A stretch of DNA of 64,000 nucleotides from an uncultured Bacilli bacterium (GCA_934086935.1 CAKOIQ010000006.1:1-64000), one strand, 5' to 3'. Positions 1-8,613 are shown, counted from the stretch's first letter. Translations and numbers: made by a program. The notes: a model not told the origin generated them from the sequence alone.

Positions 1-105
1 AATGCTAGCACAACAACCGGATATGCACGTACCCAAACAGATGCAGATAAATTTAATGCAAGTAGTAATAAACCATCTGGTCTTACATTTGTAGTAAAAT
101 CATAA
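1..105 (+). CDS. C-terminal end of a DUF285 (BspA-like) surface protein, 5' partial
   Basis: The reading frame is open from the left edge and stops with TAA at 103-105. The 34 visible residues contain GYARTQTDADKFNASS and end in LTFVVKS. This is the same C-terminal cap that closes the DUF285 repeat proteins at 13336-15885 and 28996-30528. Twenty-seven bases around the DADKFNASS codons are identical to the 28996 gene. The rest of the gene lies outside the window. Function is inferred only from the paralogues: a secreted or anchored repeat protein. Confidence 0.8.
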   Translation, partial: NASTTTGYARTQTDADKFNASSNKPSGLTFVVKS

Positions 106-224
106 TTATGTGTTTTAATAACGTCTTTTTTGATTTAGTATTATCTGGTTAAATTGTCTACTTAATCCTCTTAGTTGTCTACTTTAAACTTACCACCGCA
201 AAGCTTACCACTACAGTTACGGCC
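106..224. other. Gap between two surface-protein genes
   Basis: This short non-coding stretch holds the ten-base direct repeat TTGTCTACTT at 154-163 and 175-184, and a pair of CTTACCAC-like words before the promoter module begins. No open frame with a ribosome binding site was found, and no convincing terminator for the upstream gene. Confidence 0.4.
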
Positions 225-280
225 CATAGAGCAAAAAAATCAATTTGTTAACCTTGACGGGGTATTATAGTACAATAAAA
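225..280 (+). promoter_or_regulatory. Shared surface-gene promoter module, copy 1 (11-bp spacer)
   Basis: The module matches those at 28906-28966 and 43248-43308: a CATAGARCAAAAAA block, CAATTTGTTAACC, a -35-like TTGACG at 254-259, a G tract, TATTATAG, and TACAAT at 271-276. In the other copies TTGACC and TACAAT are 17 bp apart. Here the spacer (260-270) is 11 bp because six bases of the G-rich tract are absent. The contraction places the hexamer TTAACC (248-253) exactly 17 bp from TACAAT, so it may act as a weaker -35. Activity is inferred. Confidence 0.65.
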
Positions 281-307
281 TAGAAAAATAAGGAGTGTTT
301 GTTAACC
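244..307 (+). repeat. Direct repeat TTTGTTAACC flanking the promoter and RBS, copy 1
   Basis: TTTGTTAACC occurs at 244-253, overlapping the -35 region, and again at 298-307, directly before the ATG. The two copies bracket the whole promoter and the AAGGAG ribosome binding site. The same arrangement occurs at 28926-28995. The core GTTAAC is itself palindromic. Confidence 0.6.
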
Positions 308-1786
308 ATGAATAATAAGCAAAAATTGATAATATTAGTTACAGGATTGTTTTTAGTTTTGATTTTTGGAGGATTATCATATGCCTTTTTCTCAAGTGTA
401 AGTAACAATGAATCATCTTCTACAATCTTTGCTAAAGGTGGTTCAATGACTGTAACTTATGATAATGGTTCTGGTAATATAAATGTTCAAAATGTATATC
501 CAAAAGCTACTGCTTGGGTAAATAAAACATTTACAGTGACTGGTAATAATACCACTGATTTAGACATGCAATATCGTTTATTATTATATGTTGTTGGTAA
601 TTCTTTTAATTTCCCTTTAACGTATTCTTTGACTGGAACAAATACTTCTAATAATGGTACATTAATAGCCAATCAAACTGATGTTAATATTAAATTAAAA
701 GGTTATCAAATATTAGGAAATGGTAGTTTTAAAAAAGGAAATAATTCTATTCATACGTATAATTTAAGCATATATTATAAAGATCAAGATGAAGATCAAA
801 ATATTGATCAAACAGCAAGTTTCCAAGCTATGGTTAAAATAGATGATGGACTTCAAGAATTACCAACTATATTAGCAACTAAAATTACAGGAAATAATTT
901 AGAAAACGTTTCTGAACCACAAGTTAAAATTGGTACTAATTCTACTGAACTTAATACTTTAGCAGCAGCCCCTGAAAATGATGGCACAACTTATTATTAT
1001 CGTGGAATAATCGAAGGGAATTTTTTAGTATTTGCTAATATGTGTTGGCGAGTAGTTCGAATCGATGAAAATGATAATATTAAAGTTGCTTTATATAATT
1101 ATTCCTCTTCTGATTGTACTCAAACAGGGGATACTTTAGCATTCGCCAGATACGATGGCACCAATTATCTAACATACTTTAATAACAATAATGGAATAAA
1201 TTCTAATAAATTTGTCGGATACACGTACTCAACAACTGTAGATAGTTCCCAAGTTATTCCTAGTGTAAATGATACTCAAAGTGATATATTAAAAAATTTA
1301 ACTACATGGTATAATCGCACATTTACTACTAAAGAAAAATCTTATCTAGCCGATGTTACTTGGTGTAATGAAAGAGGTTTAAGTTCATTTATGAACAAGA
1401 CCGGTGCCGGTAATGGCACAAATGAAACTTACTACATTGGAATTGATAAACAGATTCAACAAACGTATTCATTTGATTGCTCGGAAATTTCTAGATACAA
1501 GTATAATATTACTAAAATAAAGGTTGGCTTATTAACGGCTGATGAAATAGTTTATGCAGGACATACATATCTGACTGCTCAAAGTGCAATTGCTTATATA
1601 AATGAGAATGCGAGGGAAAATTATTGGACATTAACTCCAGCACAAAATAATGTAATATATGATGGTATGTCAAGTGGAGGTATATCTCTTTCAGATAAAG
1701 CAGCATTAAGACCAGCAATTGCCTTAAATAATGAAGTAGAATATAGTGGCACTGGAACACCTACTGATCCTTATGTAATAAAATAA
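308..1786 (+). CDS. Modular surface protein: SipW/TasA-type N-terminus plus C-terminal Cys-Trp domain
   Basis: This is a 492-residue secreted or anchored protein. A hydrophobic segment at residues 6-25 ends in SYAFFSSVSNNES, like the signal peptides of TasA/camelysin proteins. The following domain (about 30-190: FAKGGSMTVTY, WVNKTFTVTGNNTTDL) has the TasA-like pattern of a beta-sandwich. The C-terminal half contains CWRVVRIDEN, TWCNERG, GLLTADEIVYAG and LRPAIAL. It is shared with the genes at 22197 and 43334 and resembles DUF6273-like domains. ATG 308 is chosen because the homologue at 43334 starts at the equivalent Met; an in-frame TTG at 299 lies only 3 nt after AAGGAG. Role unknown: adhesin, fibre subunit or antigen. 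Confidence 0.7.
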   Translation: MNNKQKLIILVTGLFLVLIFGGLSYAFFSSVSNNESSSTIFAKGGSMTVTYDNGSGNINVQNVYPKATAWVNKTFTVTGNNTTDLDMQYRLLLYVVGNSFNFPLTYSLTGTNTSNNGTLIANQTDVNIKLKGYQILGNGSFKKGNNSIHTYNLSIYYKDQDEDQNIDQTASFQAMVKIDDGLQELPTILATKITGNNLENVSEPQVKIGTNSTELNTLAAAPENDGTTYYYRGIIEGNFLVFANMCWRVVRIDENDNIKVALYNYSSSDCTQTGDTLAFARYDGTNYLTYFNNNNGINSNKFVGYTYSTTVDSSQVIPSVNDTQSDILKNLTTWYNRTFTTKEKSYLADVTWCNERGLSSFMNKTGAGNGTNETYYIGIDKQIQQTYSFDCSEISRYKYNITKIKVGLLTADEIVYAGHTYLTAQSAIAYINENARENYWTLTPAQNNVIYDGMSSGGISLSDKAALRPAIALNNEVEYSGTGTPTDPYVIK

Positions 1787-1815
1787 TAGGTAAAGTATTT
1801 TTGAATTCTTAAGAT

Positions 1816-1849
1816 AAATGTAGATATAAAAAAGCATCTACATTTTTTA
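1816..1849 (+). terminator. Rho-independent terminator after the surface gene
   Basis: Inverted repeat AAATGTAGAT / ATCTACATTT with a 10-nt A-rich loop, followed by a T run. It separates the surface gene from the heat-shock operon. Confidence 0.7.
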
Positions 1850-1879
1850 TTATTAAATAATTTTAAAAAAATTAAAAAA

Positions 1880-1907
1880 TTAGCACTTATATATTGACAA
1901 GTGCTAA
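1880..1907 (+). promoter_or_regulatory. CIRCE operator 1 (HrcA site)
   Basis: TTAGCACTT and its exact complement AAGTGCTAA are separated by 10 nt; the consensus is TTAGCACTC-N9-GAGTGCTAA. The site overlaps the -35 hexamer of the hrcA promoter, so HrcA binding would block RNA polymerase. This is the standard autoregulated heat-shock arrangement. Confidence 0.85.
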
Positions 1908-1922
1908 GCATAATATTATAAT
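1894..1922 (+). promoter_or_regulatory. Consensus sigma-A promoter of the heat-shock operon
   Basis: TTGACA at 1894-1899 and TATAAT at 1917-1922 are separated by 17 bp, a perfect housekeeping promoter. It lies between and within the two CIRCE elements, so it should be strong and relieved on heat shock. Confidence 0.9.
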
Positions 1923-1926
1923 GGTA

Positions 1927-1953
1927 TTAGCATTTAAGAAATGCGAGTGCTAA
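1927..1953 (+). promoter_or_regulatory. CIRCE operator 2 (HrcA site)
   Basis: TTAGCATTT-N9-GAGTGCTAA. The right half is a perfect CIRCE half-site and the left half carries two mismatches. It lies just downstream of the -10, in the early transcribed leader, immediately before the hrcA ribosome binding site. Two tandem operators would allow cooperative repression. Confidence 0.8.
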
Positions 1954-1966
1954 AGGAAGTGATGAT

Positions 1967-2956
1967 GTGAATTCTCGTCAAAGTGAACTTTTAAAGTTAA
2001 TCGTAGAAACATTTGTTAATACAGTTCAACCAGTAGGTTCAAAAGCACTAGTTAAAAAATTGAAATGCTCAAGTGCTACAATAAGAAATGATATGGCATA
2101 TTTAGAAAGTTTAGGCTATTTAGAAAAGAAACATACATCTTCAGGTCGTGTTCCTTCTGAGGCAGGATATAAGTATTATGTAGATAACTTAATGAAACCA
2201 AAAGAGATTTCTGGTGATGCAGTTTTGAAACTACAAACTATCTTAAATAATAAAGATCTTGCTGTCAGTGATGCGATTGTTAAGTGTATGGAAATCATTA
2301 GTGAATTAACCAACTACACATCAGTAGTTCTTGGTAAAGAAAGTAGAAACAACACTTTAAAACAAGTAAGTATAATTCCTATTGATGATCATCGTATCGT
2401 TGCTGTAATTGTTACTAATACCGGTCATGTTGAAAATAACCAATGTACTATCCCAAACAATATTAGTATAAGTGAAATGACAAAGGCATGTGAATTAGTA
2501 AACAAAGCACTAATTGGTACTAGATTATCAGAAATAGATGCTAAACTTGAATATGAAATAAAACCTATCATTGCACAAAGAATGAAAGAATACGAAAGTA
2601 TAATGAACTTCTTTCATGAAACATTTAATGACTTCGCAGTTAAGAATAGTGATATATTCTTTCAAGGTAAAACTAACATTTTAAAACAACCAGAATACGA
2701 TGAACCTGAAAAAATTAAAGGAATGATTAGTAAACTTGAAAATATTGATTTAATCAAAAAAATTGAAACCAATGATAAAAAGATAAATATTTTTATTGGT
2801 GAAGAAAATGAATTTGATGAGAATGTTACTGTCATTAAAACAAGCTATAGTATTAATGGTGAAGAAGGAACAATTGCTATTATTGGACCTAAAAGAATGG
2901 AATATGATAAAGTTGTTGCACTTCTTAACTATTTAAAAGGCTACTTAGAAAGGTAA
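1967..2956 (+). CDS. hrcA: Heat-inducible transcription repressor HrcA
   Basis: A 329-residue repressor that binds CIRCE and is kept active by GroE in other Firmicutes. The N-terminal winged helix (about 1-70) includes GSKALVKKLKCSSATIRND and GRVPSEAGYKYYVD. The remainder is the HrcA GAF-like and insertion region, ending in VALLNYLKGYLE. The start is GTG 1967 after AAGGAAG; the nearby ATGs at 1962 and 1965 run straight into TGA. It is the first gene of the operon and sits directly behind its own two operators. Length is normal for the family. Confidence 0.95.
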   Translation: MNSRQSELLKLIVETFVNTVQPVGSKALVKKLKCSSATIRNDMAYLESLGYLEKKHTSSGRVPSEAGYKYYVDNLMKPKEISGDAVLKLQTILNNKDLAVSDAIVKCMEIISELTNYTSVVLGKESRNNTLKQVSIIPIDDHRIVAVIVTNTGHVENNQCTIPNNISISEMTKACELVNKALIGTRLSEIDAKLEYEIKPIIAQRMKEYESIMNFFHETFNDFAVKNSDIFFQGKTNILKQPEYDEPEKIKGMISKLENIDLIKKIETNDKKINIFIGEENEFDENVTVIKTSYSINGEEGTIAIIGPKRMEYDKVVALLNYLKGYLER

Positions 2957-2959
2957 AAT

Positions 2960-3487
2960 ATGGAAAAAGAAAAGAAACATATAAACAAAGAAGAACATCA
3001 TGAAAAACATGAAAAGCATGAAGAACATGTTAAACAAATTGAAAAATTAGAATTAGCTTTAAAAGAAGAACAAGCTAAAAGTATGCGTATTCAAGCCGAA
3101 ATGTTAAATTTTAAGAAACGTAAAGAAGATGAAGTTGCATCATTTTATAAGTATTGTAATGAAGATTTAATTGAAGAATTACTTCCTGTAATCGATAACT
3201 TTGAAAGAGCAATTCAAATGGATACATCTGAAGATGCATCTGATGAAGTCAAAAGATTCTTAGAAGGATTTAAAATGATTTATGGTAATTTAGTAAGCAT
3301 TCTTAATAAAGAAGAAGTTAAAGAAATAGCAGCTTCCGGTATTGAATTTGATCCAAATTATCATCAAGCAGTACTTACCGATCATGATGAAACTAAACCA
3401 TCCGGAGTAGTTTTAGAAGTTTTACAAAAAGGATATACTTATAAAGATAAAGTAATAAGACCTGCTATGGTTAAAGTAAATGAATAA
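2960..3487 (+). CDS. grpE: Nucleotide exchange factor GrpE
   Basis: A 175-residue cochaperone that releases ADP from DnaK. The first 25 residues are a His/Glu/Lys-rich tail. A long coiled coil (about 25-80) contains RIQAEMLNFKKRKEDE. The C-terminal beta domain ends in YKDKVIRPAMVKVNE, the GrpE signature. It starts 3 nt after hrcA and overlaps the next ORF by 8 nt, so it is translationally linked within the heat-shock operon. Confidence 0.95.
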   Translation: MEKEKKHINKEEHHEKHEKHEEHVKQIEKLELALKEEQAKSMRIQAEMLNFKKRKEDEVASFYKYCNEDLIEELLPVIDNFERAIQMDTSEDASDEVKRFLEGFKMIYGNLVSILNKEEVKEIAASGIEFDPNYHQAVLTDHDETKPSGVVLEVLQKGYTYKDKVIRPAMVKVNE

Positions 3488-3833
3488 TGATTTAATAATG
3501 TTCATGTCATTCTTATCACTTTTAAATGGTCCTTATGAGATGAATTATGGTGAAGATTATGACTATGAGAGTGCATTAGATTCCAAACTATGTGATTGTC
3601 AATTTGATTTATATATGTACTTATTACTTGGTGAAAATGATGAAAGAAGTCAAAAATATTATGAGAGTTTCTCAGCAAAGTATCTAGGTTTAAGTGACAA
3701 ACAAAAAGAATTTATCAAAAGAGATTATGATCACATAATTGAAGAACAAGAAAAATGTGCTAAAGAAAATAAACAAAAAACTCAAAACAATAATGTTTTA
3801 ATAAAAAGAAAAGGAGAGATAAATTATGAGTAA
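3480..3833 (+). CDS. Unknown 117-residue protein between grpE and dnaK
   Basis: I do not recognise this gene. It overlaps the grpE stop (ATG at 3480) and its own stop lies 8 nt inside dnaK, so it is embedded in the heat-shock operon. The N-terminal 60 residues are acidic and aromatic (EDYDYESALDSKLCDCQF). The C-terminal half is helical and charged (DKQKEFIKRDYDHIIEEQEK). There is no signal peptide or membrane segment. Its last codons double as the dnaK ribosome binding site (AAGGAGA). Coordinate overlaps on both sides favour a real gene, perhaps a chaperone-associated factor, but that is inference from position only. Confidence 0.65.
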   Translation: MNNDLIMFMSFLSLLNGPYEMNYGEDYDYESALDSKLCDCQFDLYMYLLLGENDERSQKYYESFSAKYLGLSDKQKEFIKRDYDHIIEEQEKCAKENKQKTQNNNVLIKRKGEINYE

Positions 3834-5643
3834 AATTATAGGTATCGATTTAGGTACAACAAATTCATGTGTTGCTGTATTAGAAGGTGGAGAACCAAAG
3901 GTTATTGTTAACCCAGAAGGCGATCGTACAACTCCTAGTGTAGTAGCTTTTAAAAAAGGAGAAGAATTAGTCGGAGTAACTGCCAAAAGACAAGCAGTAA
4001 CTAATCCAGATAATACAATTAGTTCAATTAAAAGATTAATGGGTACATCTGAAAAAGTTGAAGCAGAAGGTAAAAAATATACTCCAGAAGAAATTTCAGC
4101 TAAAATCTTAATGAAATTAAAGAAAGATGCTGAAAGTTACTTAGGAGAACCTGTTACTAAAGCAGTTATCACTGTTCCAGCATACTTCAATGATGCTCAA
4201 AGACAAGCTACTAAAAACGCTGGTAAAATTGCTGGTTTAGAAGTAGAAAGAATTATTAACGAACCAACTGCTGCATCACTAGCATATGGTTTAGATAAAC
4301 AAGACAAACAAGAAACTGTTCTTGTATACGATTTAGGTGGTGGTACATTCGATGTATCAATCCTAGAGTTAGGTGATGGTGTATTTGAAGTTAAATCAAC
4401 AAGTGGTAATAACCATTTAGGTGGCGATGACTTCGATAAACGTGTTATGGATTACTTAGCATCTGAATTCAAAAAAGAAAATGGTATTGACTTAACTAAA
4501 GATAAAATGGCAATGCAAAGAATTAAAGATGCTGCTGAAAAAGCTAAAAAAGACTTAAGTGGTATGAGTACAACTAATATTAACTTACCATTCATTTCTC
4601 AAACATCAGAAGGTCCAGTTCATATGGATATCAATTTAACAAAAGCTAAATTTGAAGACTTATGTCGTGACTTATTTGATTCAACCTTAGAACCAGTTCG
4701 TAAAGCTTTAAGTGATGCTAAATTAACTGCTAAAGATATCGATGAAGTTATCTTAGTAGGTGGTTCAACAAGAATCCCATATATTCAAGAATTAGTTAAA
4801 AAAGAATTAGGAAAAGAACCTAATAAATCAGTAAACCCAGATGAAGTAGTTGCTATGGGTGCCGCTATTCAAGGTGGTGTTTTAACCGGAGAAGTCAACG
4901 ACTTAGTCTTATTAGATGTAACACCTTTATCACTTGGTATTGAAACATTAGGGGATGTTATGACAGTTCTAATTCCTAGAAATACAACAATTCCTACAAG
5001 TAAATCTCAAGTATTTAGTACTGCTGCAGATAATCAACCTGCTGTAGACATTCATGTTTTACAAGGTGAAAGACCAATGGCTGCTGATAACAAAACCTTA
5101 GGAAGATTTGAACTTACTAATATTCCACCAGCACCAAGAGGAGTACCTCAAATCGAAGTTACATTTGATATCGATTCAAACGGTATTGTTAATGTTAAAG
5201 CTAAAGATTTAGGAACAAATAAAGAACAATCAATTACAATTACTTCAAATACTAACTTAACCGATGAAGAAATTGATAAAATGATGAAAGAAGCAGAAGC
5301 TAATAAAGCAGCTGATGAAAAACGTAAAGAAGAAGCAGATGCTCGTAACGAAGCAGATCAAACAGTATTTGCTACTGAAAAAGCATTAAAAGACTTAGGT
5401 GATAAATTATCAGATACTGAAAAGAAAGAAACTGAAGATTTAATTGCTGACTTAAAGAAATCATTAGAAGGCACTGATTTAGAAGATATCAAAGCTAAAA
5501 CAAAAGCTTTAAATGAAAAAGCAATGGCCTTAGCAACTAAAGTATATGAAGAAGCCGCTAAAAATAATGCTAACGCCAACCAAAATAATGATAATAATAA
5601 CGGACAAGCTGAAGAAGCTGAATTCGTAAATAAAGATAATTAA
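3826..5643 (+). CDS. dnaK: Molecular chaperone DnaK (Hsp70)
   Basis: A 605-residue ATP-dependent chaperone working with DnaJ and GrpE. Visible motifs are IGIDLGTTNSCV (phosphate 1), VYDLGGGTFDVS (phosphate 2), ILVGGSTRIP (adenosine loop) and the linker VNDLVLLDVTPLSLGIET leading to the substrate-binding domain. The C-terminal lid ends in a disordered Asn-rich tail (about 575-605) without a canonical EEVD-like end, as expected in bacteria. It starts after AAGGAGAG, overlapping the preceding ORF. Confidence 0.98.
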   Translation: MSKIIGIDLGTTNSCVAVLEGGEPKVIVNPEGDRTTPSVVAFKKGEELVGVTAKRQAVTNPDNTISSIKRLMGTSEKVEAEGKKYTPEEISAKILMKLKKDAESYLGEPVTKAVITVPAYFNDAQRQATKNAGKIAGLEVERIINEPTAASLAYGLDKQDKQETVLVYDLGGGTFDVSILELGDGVFEVKSTSGNNHLGGDDFDKRVMDYLASEFKKENGIDLTKDKMAMQRIKDAAEKAKKDLSGMSTTNINLPFISQTSEGPVHMDINLTKAKFEDLCRDLFDSTLEPVRKALSDAKLTAKDIDEVILVGGSTRIPYIQELVKKELGKEPNKSVNPDEVVAMGAAIQGGVLTGEVNDLVLLDVTPLSLGIETLGDVMTVLIPRNTTIPTSKSQVFSTAADNQPAVDIHVLQGERPMAADNKTLGRFELTNIPPAPRGVPQIEVTFDIDSNGIVNVKAKDLGTNKEQSITITSNTNLTDEEIDKMMKEAEANKAADEKRKEEADARNEADQTVFATEKALKDLGDKLSDTEKKETEDLIADLKKSLEGTDLEDIKAKTKALNEKAMALATKVYEEAAKNNANANQNNDNNNGQAEEAEFVNKDN

Positions 5644-5671
5644 GTTCTAGACCACTAGAACTTAACTTTTT
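5641..5671 (+). terminator. Hairpin between dnaK and pepF (terminator or attenuator)
   Basis: A perfect 10-bp stem, TAAGTTCTAG / CTAGAACTTA, with loop ACCA, is followed by ACTTTTT. It lies in the 37-nt dnaK-pepF gap. Because pepF and dnaJ follow with no obvious promoter, it may only reduce read-through or protect the upstream mRNA. Confidence 0.65.
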
Positions 5672-5680
5672 GGAGGAATT

Positions 5681-7468
5681 ATGGATTTTGATAAAAGAGA
5701 AGATGTAAATAAAGAATATACTTGGAATTTAACAACCAGATATAAAACCGATAAAGCATGGGAAAAAGAATATGACACTTTAAAAAAAGATGTTCATATC
5801 ATGGAAAAATATCAAGGTAAATTATTAAAGAAACCAGAAATATTAAAAGAAGCCCTAGATACTTATTATGACTATGAAACCAAAATAGCTAAATTATACG
5901 TCTATGCTTCCTTAAAACATGATGAAGACTTAAAAGTAGATAAATATACCATGTATTTAACCAAAGCTTATTCATTATATAGTGAATTTATCACATCTTG
6001 TTCTTTTATCAGACCTGAAATTCTTAGTGGTAGTAAAACCACTCTAAACAAAATTCTTAAAAGCGAAAAACTCGAAAAATATCGTTTCTTATTAGAAAGA
6101 ACCGTTAGATTAAAAGAACATACATTAACAAAATCTGAAGAAGAAATAGTAAATAAATTAACAAATAATAGTAATGTATTTGATAAAATAAGTAGTATTT
6201 TAATCGACTCTACACTAAATTATGGAACAATAAAAGTAGATGGTGTAGATACAGTTATCACAAATAGTAATTATCGTAACATTATGACAAATAAAAATCG
6301 TAAGACTAGAAAAGAATGTTATAACTTAATGTGTGATAAATTAAAAGAATATGCAAATATCTTTGGTGAAACATTAGTAGCTAATATGAAATTATATAGC
6401 TCCTTAGCTGATATTTATCATTATAAAAACACTTTAGATATGGAACTATTTGATTCAAACATTCCTAAAGAAGTAATAGATAATCTTTATAAAGTAGTTC
6501 ATCAAAGAATAAATGTATTTCAAAAATATCTAATTATGTTAAAAACTAATTTAGGTTTAGAAAAATTAGAATATTATGATTTACAAGCAGATTTTTTAAA
6601 TAATGATATAACATTTTCTATTGAAAATGCCGAAGATTTAATTAAAGAAGTTACAAAAATATATGGTGAAAAGTATCATAAAGTAATCGAAAAAGCTTTT
6701 AAAGAACGTTGGATAGACTATGCTTCATATAAAGGTAAAAGAAGTGGAGCTTATTCAACCAGTAATTATGGTAATACCCCTGTAGTTTTAACTAATTTTC
6801 ATGGTAAATTTAATGATGTAAGTACAATTGCTCATGAACTAGGTCATGCCGTAAATTTCTATTTAAGTGAAGAAGCTAATGAAGCACATAACTATGAAAA
6901 TGATATCTTTGTTGCTGAAGTTGCTTCTCTAACTAATGAAATAATTTTATCAAACTATATAATTAATCATACTAATGATAAAAATTATAAATTATTAGCT
7001 ATTTATAATCTTATTGATATTATTCAAAATAATTTATTTGATGCTTGCTTAGAAGGTGAACTAGAAAATAAAATGTATGCCTTAATTGATCAAAAAGAAG
7101 AAATAGATGCTAATGATTTATCAAATTGTATTCTATCTTTAAGAAAAGAATATTATGGTAAGACAGTTGAACTAGATGATAAAGTTAAATATATGTGGAC
7201 TAGAAGAAGTCATTACTATAATCCATTTTATTTATATCAATATGCAACTGGTGTATCTGCTGCCATCAATATTGCTTTAAGAATTATAAATAATGAAGAT
7301 AATATGAAAGAAAAATATGTTGATTTCTTAAGTAAAGGTGATACTGATTATCCAATAAATTTACTTAAAAATATTGGAGTTGATATGACCAAACCAGAAG
7401 TAATCAATAATGCTATTAATTATTTTGAATATTTAATAGATGAATTTAATAAAGTAAGTGAGGAATAA
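5681..7468 (+). CDS. pepF: Oligoendopeptidase F (M3 family metallopeptidase)
   Basis: A 595-residue cytosolic zinc peptidase that degrades short peptides. The catalytic HEXXH motif is seen in TIAHELGHAVNF, with the downstream zinc-ligand Glu region in NDIFVAEVASLTNE. Length and the N-terminal helical domain fit PepF. It has a clear RBS (GGAGG), and dnaJ begins 2 nt after its stop. Its position between dnaK and dnaJ is unusual and may couple peptide clearance to the heat-shock response (inference). Confidence 0.93.
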   Translation: MDFDKREDVNKEYTWNLTTRYKTDKAWEKEYDTLKKDVHIMEKYQGKLLKKPEILKEALDTYYDYETKIAKLYVYASLKHDEDLKVDKYTMYLTKAYSLYSEFITSCSFIRPEILSGSKTTLNKILKSEKLEKYRFLLERTVRLKEHTLTKSEEEIVNKLTNNSNVFDKISSILIDSTLNYGTIKVDGVDTVITNSNYRNIMTNKNRKTRKECYNLMCDKLKEYANIFGETLVANMKLYSSLADIYHYKNTLDMELFDSNIPKEVIDNLYKVVHQRINVFQKYLIMLKTNLGLEKLEYYDLQADFLNNDITFSIENAEDLIKEVTKIYGEKYHKVIEKAFKERWIDYASYKGKRSGAYSTSNYGNTPVVLTNFHGKFNDVSTIAHELGHAVNFYLSEEANEAHNYENDIFVAEVASLTNEIILSNYIINHTNDKNYKLLAIYNLIDIIQNNLFDACLEGELENKMYALIDQKEEIDANDLSNCILSLRKEYYGKTVELDDKVKYMWTRRSHYYNPFYLYQYATGVSAAINIALRIINNEDNMKEKYVDFLSKGDTDYPINLLKNIGVDMTKPEVINNAINYFEYLIDEFNKVSEE

Positions 7469-7470
7469 TA

Positions 7471-8613
7471 ATGGCAAAAAAAGATTTTTATGAATTATTA
7501 GGTGTTAGTAAAAATGCTACTGATGCTGAAATAAAAAGTGCCTTTAGAAAAAAAGCTAAAGAATATCACCCTGATGTCAATAAAGATCCTAGTGCCGCCG
7601 ATAAATTCAAAGAAATTAATGAAGCCTATGAAGTTTTAAAAGATCCTAATAAAAGAAAACAATATGATCAATTTGGTTCTGCTGCTTTTGAAAATAATGG
7701 TGCTGGTGGCTTCGGTGGATTTGGTGGCTTTGGTAATGGTAACTTTAGTGGTGGCTTCGGAAACTTTGGCTTTGATGATTTTGATTTAGGAAGTATCTTT
7801 GACTCATTCATGGGTGGAAGTACATCTGGAAGAAGAAAATCATCACGATCAGCTACTAAAGGTGAAGATGTCTTAGTTAAATTAAATTTAACCTTCGAAG
7901 AAGCAGTCTTTGGTTGTGAAAAAACATTTAAAATAAATATTAAAGAAAACTGTCCTAAATGTAATGGTAAAGGAGGATTAAATCCTCATACATGTTCAAG
8001 ATGTAATGGTAAAGGTCGTATTGTTCAAGAACAAAGAACAATTTTAGGTGTAATTCAAACTCAAACCGTTTGTCCATCATGTCATGGTAGTGGAGAAGAG
8101 TTTGAAAGCGTGTGTTCATCATGTCGTGGCGCTGGTAAACTTAAAACTGATAAAACCATTACTTTAAGAGTACCAAGTGGTGTTGAAACTGGTGATCAAA
8201 TGCGTATGAGTGGTAAAGCATCAAGCGGTACTAATGGTGGCCCTAATGGTGATGTTTATATCGAATTTAATGTTAAAAACCATCCATTATTTAAAAGAGA
8301 TGGAAAAGATATATACCTAGTAGTGCCCTTAACTATAACAGAAGCAACCCTTGGATGTAAAAAAGAAATCCCAACTTTAGAAGGAAAAACCACCGTAAAA
8401 TTTGAAGCTGGTACTCAAAACAATGAACAAATTAAATTAAAAGGTAAAGGCGTTAATGATGAAAAATTAGGCAAATTAGGTGATATGTATATCATAACCA
8501 ACGTTATAATACCAACTAAATTAGATCGAAATCAAAAAACATTATTTACAGAATTAGACAATACAACCCTAACTAATGAAGATGCCTTTAAAAATTTTAA
8601 TAAATATCTATAA
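7471..8613 (+). CDS. dnaJ: Chaperone protein DnaJ (Hsp40)
   Basis: A 380-residue type I J-protein. The J domain (1-70) has the YHPDV motif. It is followed by a Gly/Phe-rich linker (about 75-130) and then four zinc-finger repeats: CPKCNGKG, CSRCNGKG, CPSCHGSG and CSSCRGAG. The C-terminal substrate-binding beta domains follow. It stimulates the DnaK ATPase and delivers clients. It is the last gene of the heat-shock unit, followed by a terminator. Confidence 0.98.
   Translation: MAKKDFYELLGVSKNATDAEIKSAFRKKAKEYHPDVNKDPSAADKFKEINEAYEVLKDPNKRKQYDQFGSAAFENNGAGGFGGFGGFGNGNFSGGFGNFGFDDFDLGSIFDSFMGGSTSGRRKSSRSATKGEDVLVKLNLTFEEAVFGCEKTFKINIKENCPKCNGKGGLNPHTCSRCNGKGRIVQEQRTILGVIQTQTVCPSCHGSGEEFESVCSSCRGAGKLKTDKTITLRVPSGVETGDQMRMSGKASSGTNGGPNGDVYIEFNVKNHPLFKRDGKDIYLVVPLTITEATLGCKKEIPTLEGKTTVKFEAGTQNNEQIKLKGKGVNDEKLGKLGDMYIITNVIIPTKLDRNQKTLFTELDNTTLTNEDAFKNFNKYL

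Noticed and set aside
299..301. TTG start for the first surface gene (and TTG 28987 for the fourth)
   Set aside because: Only 3 nt separate it from AAGGAG, and the homologue at 43334 begins at the Met equivalent to ATG 308/28996. It cannot be fully excluded.
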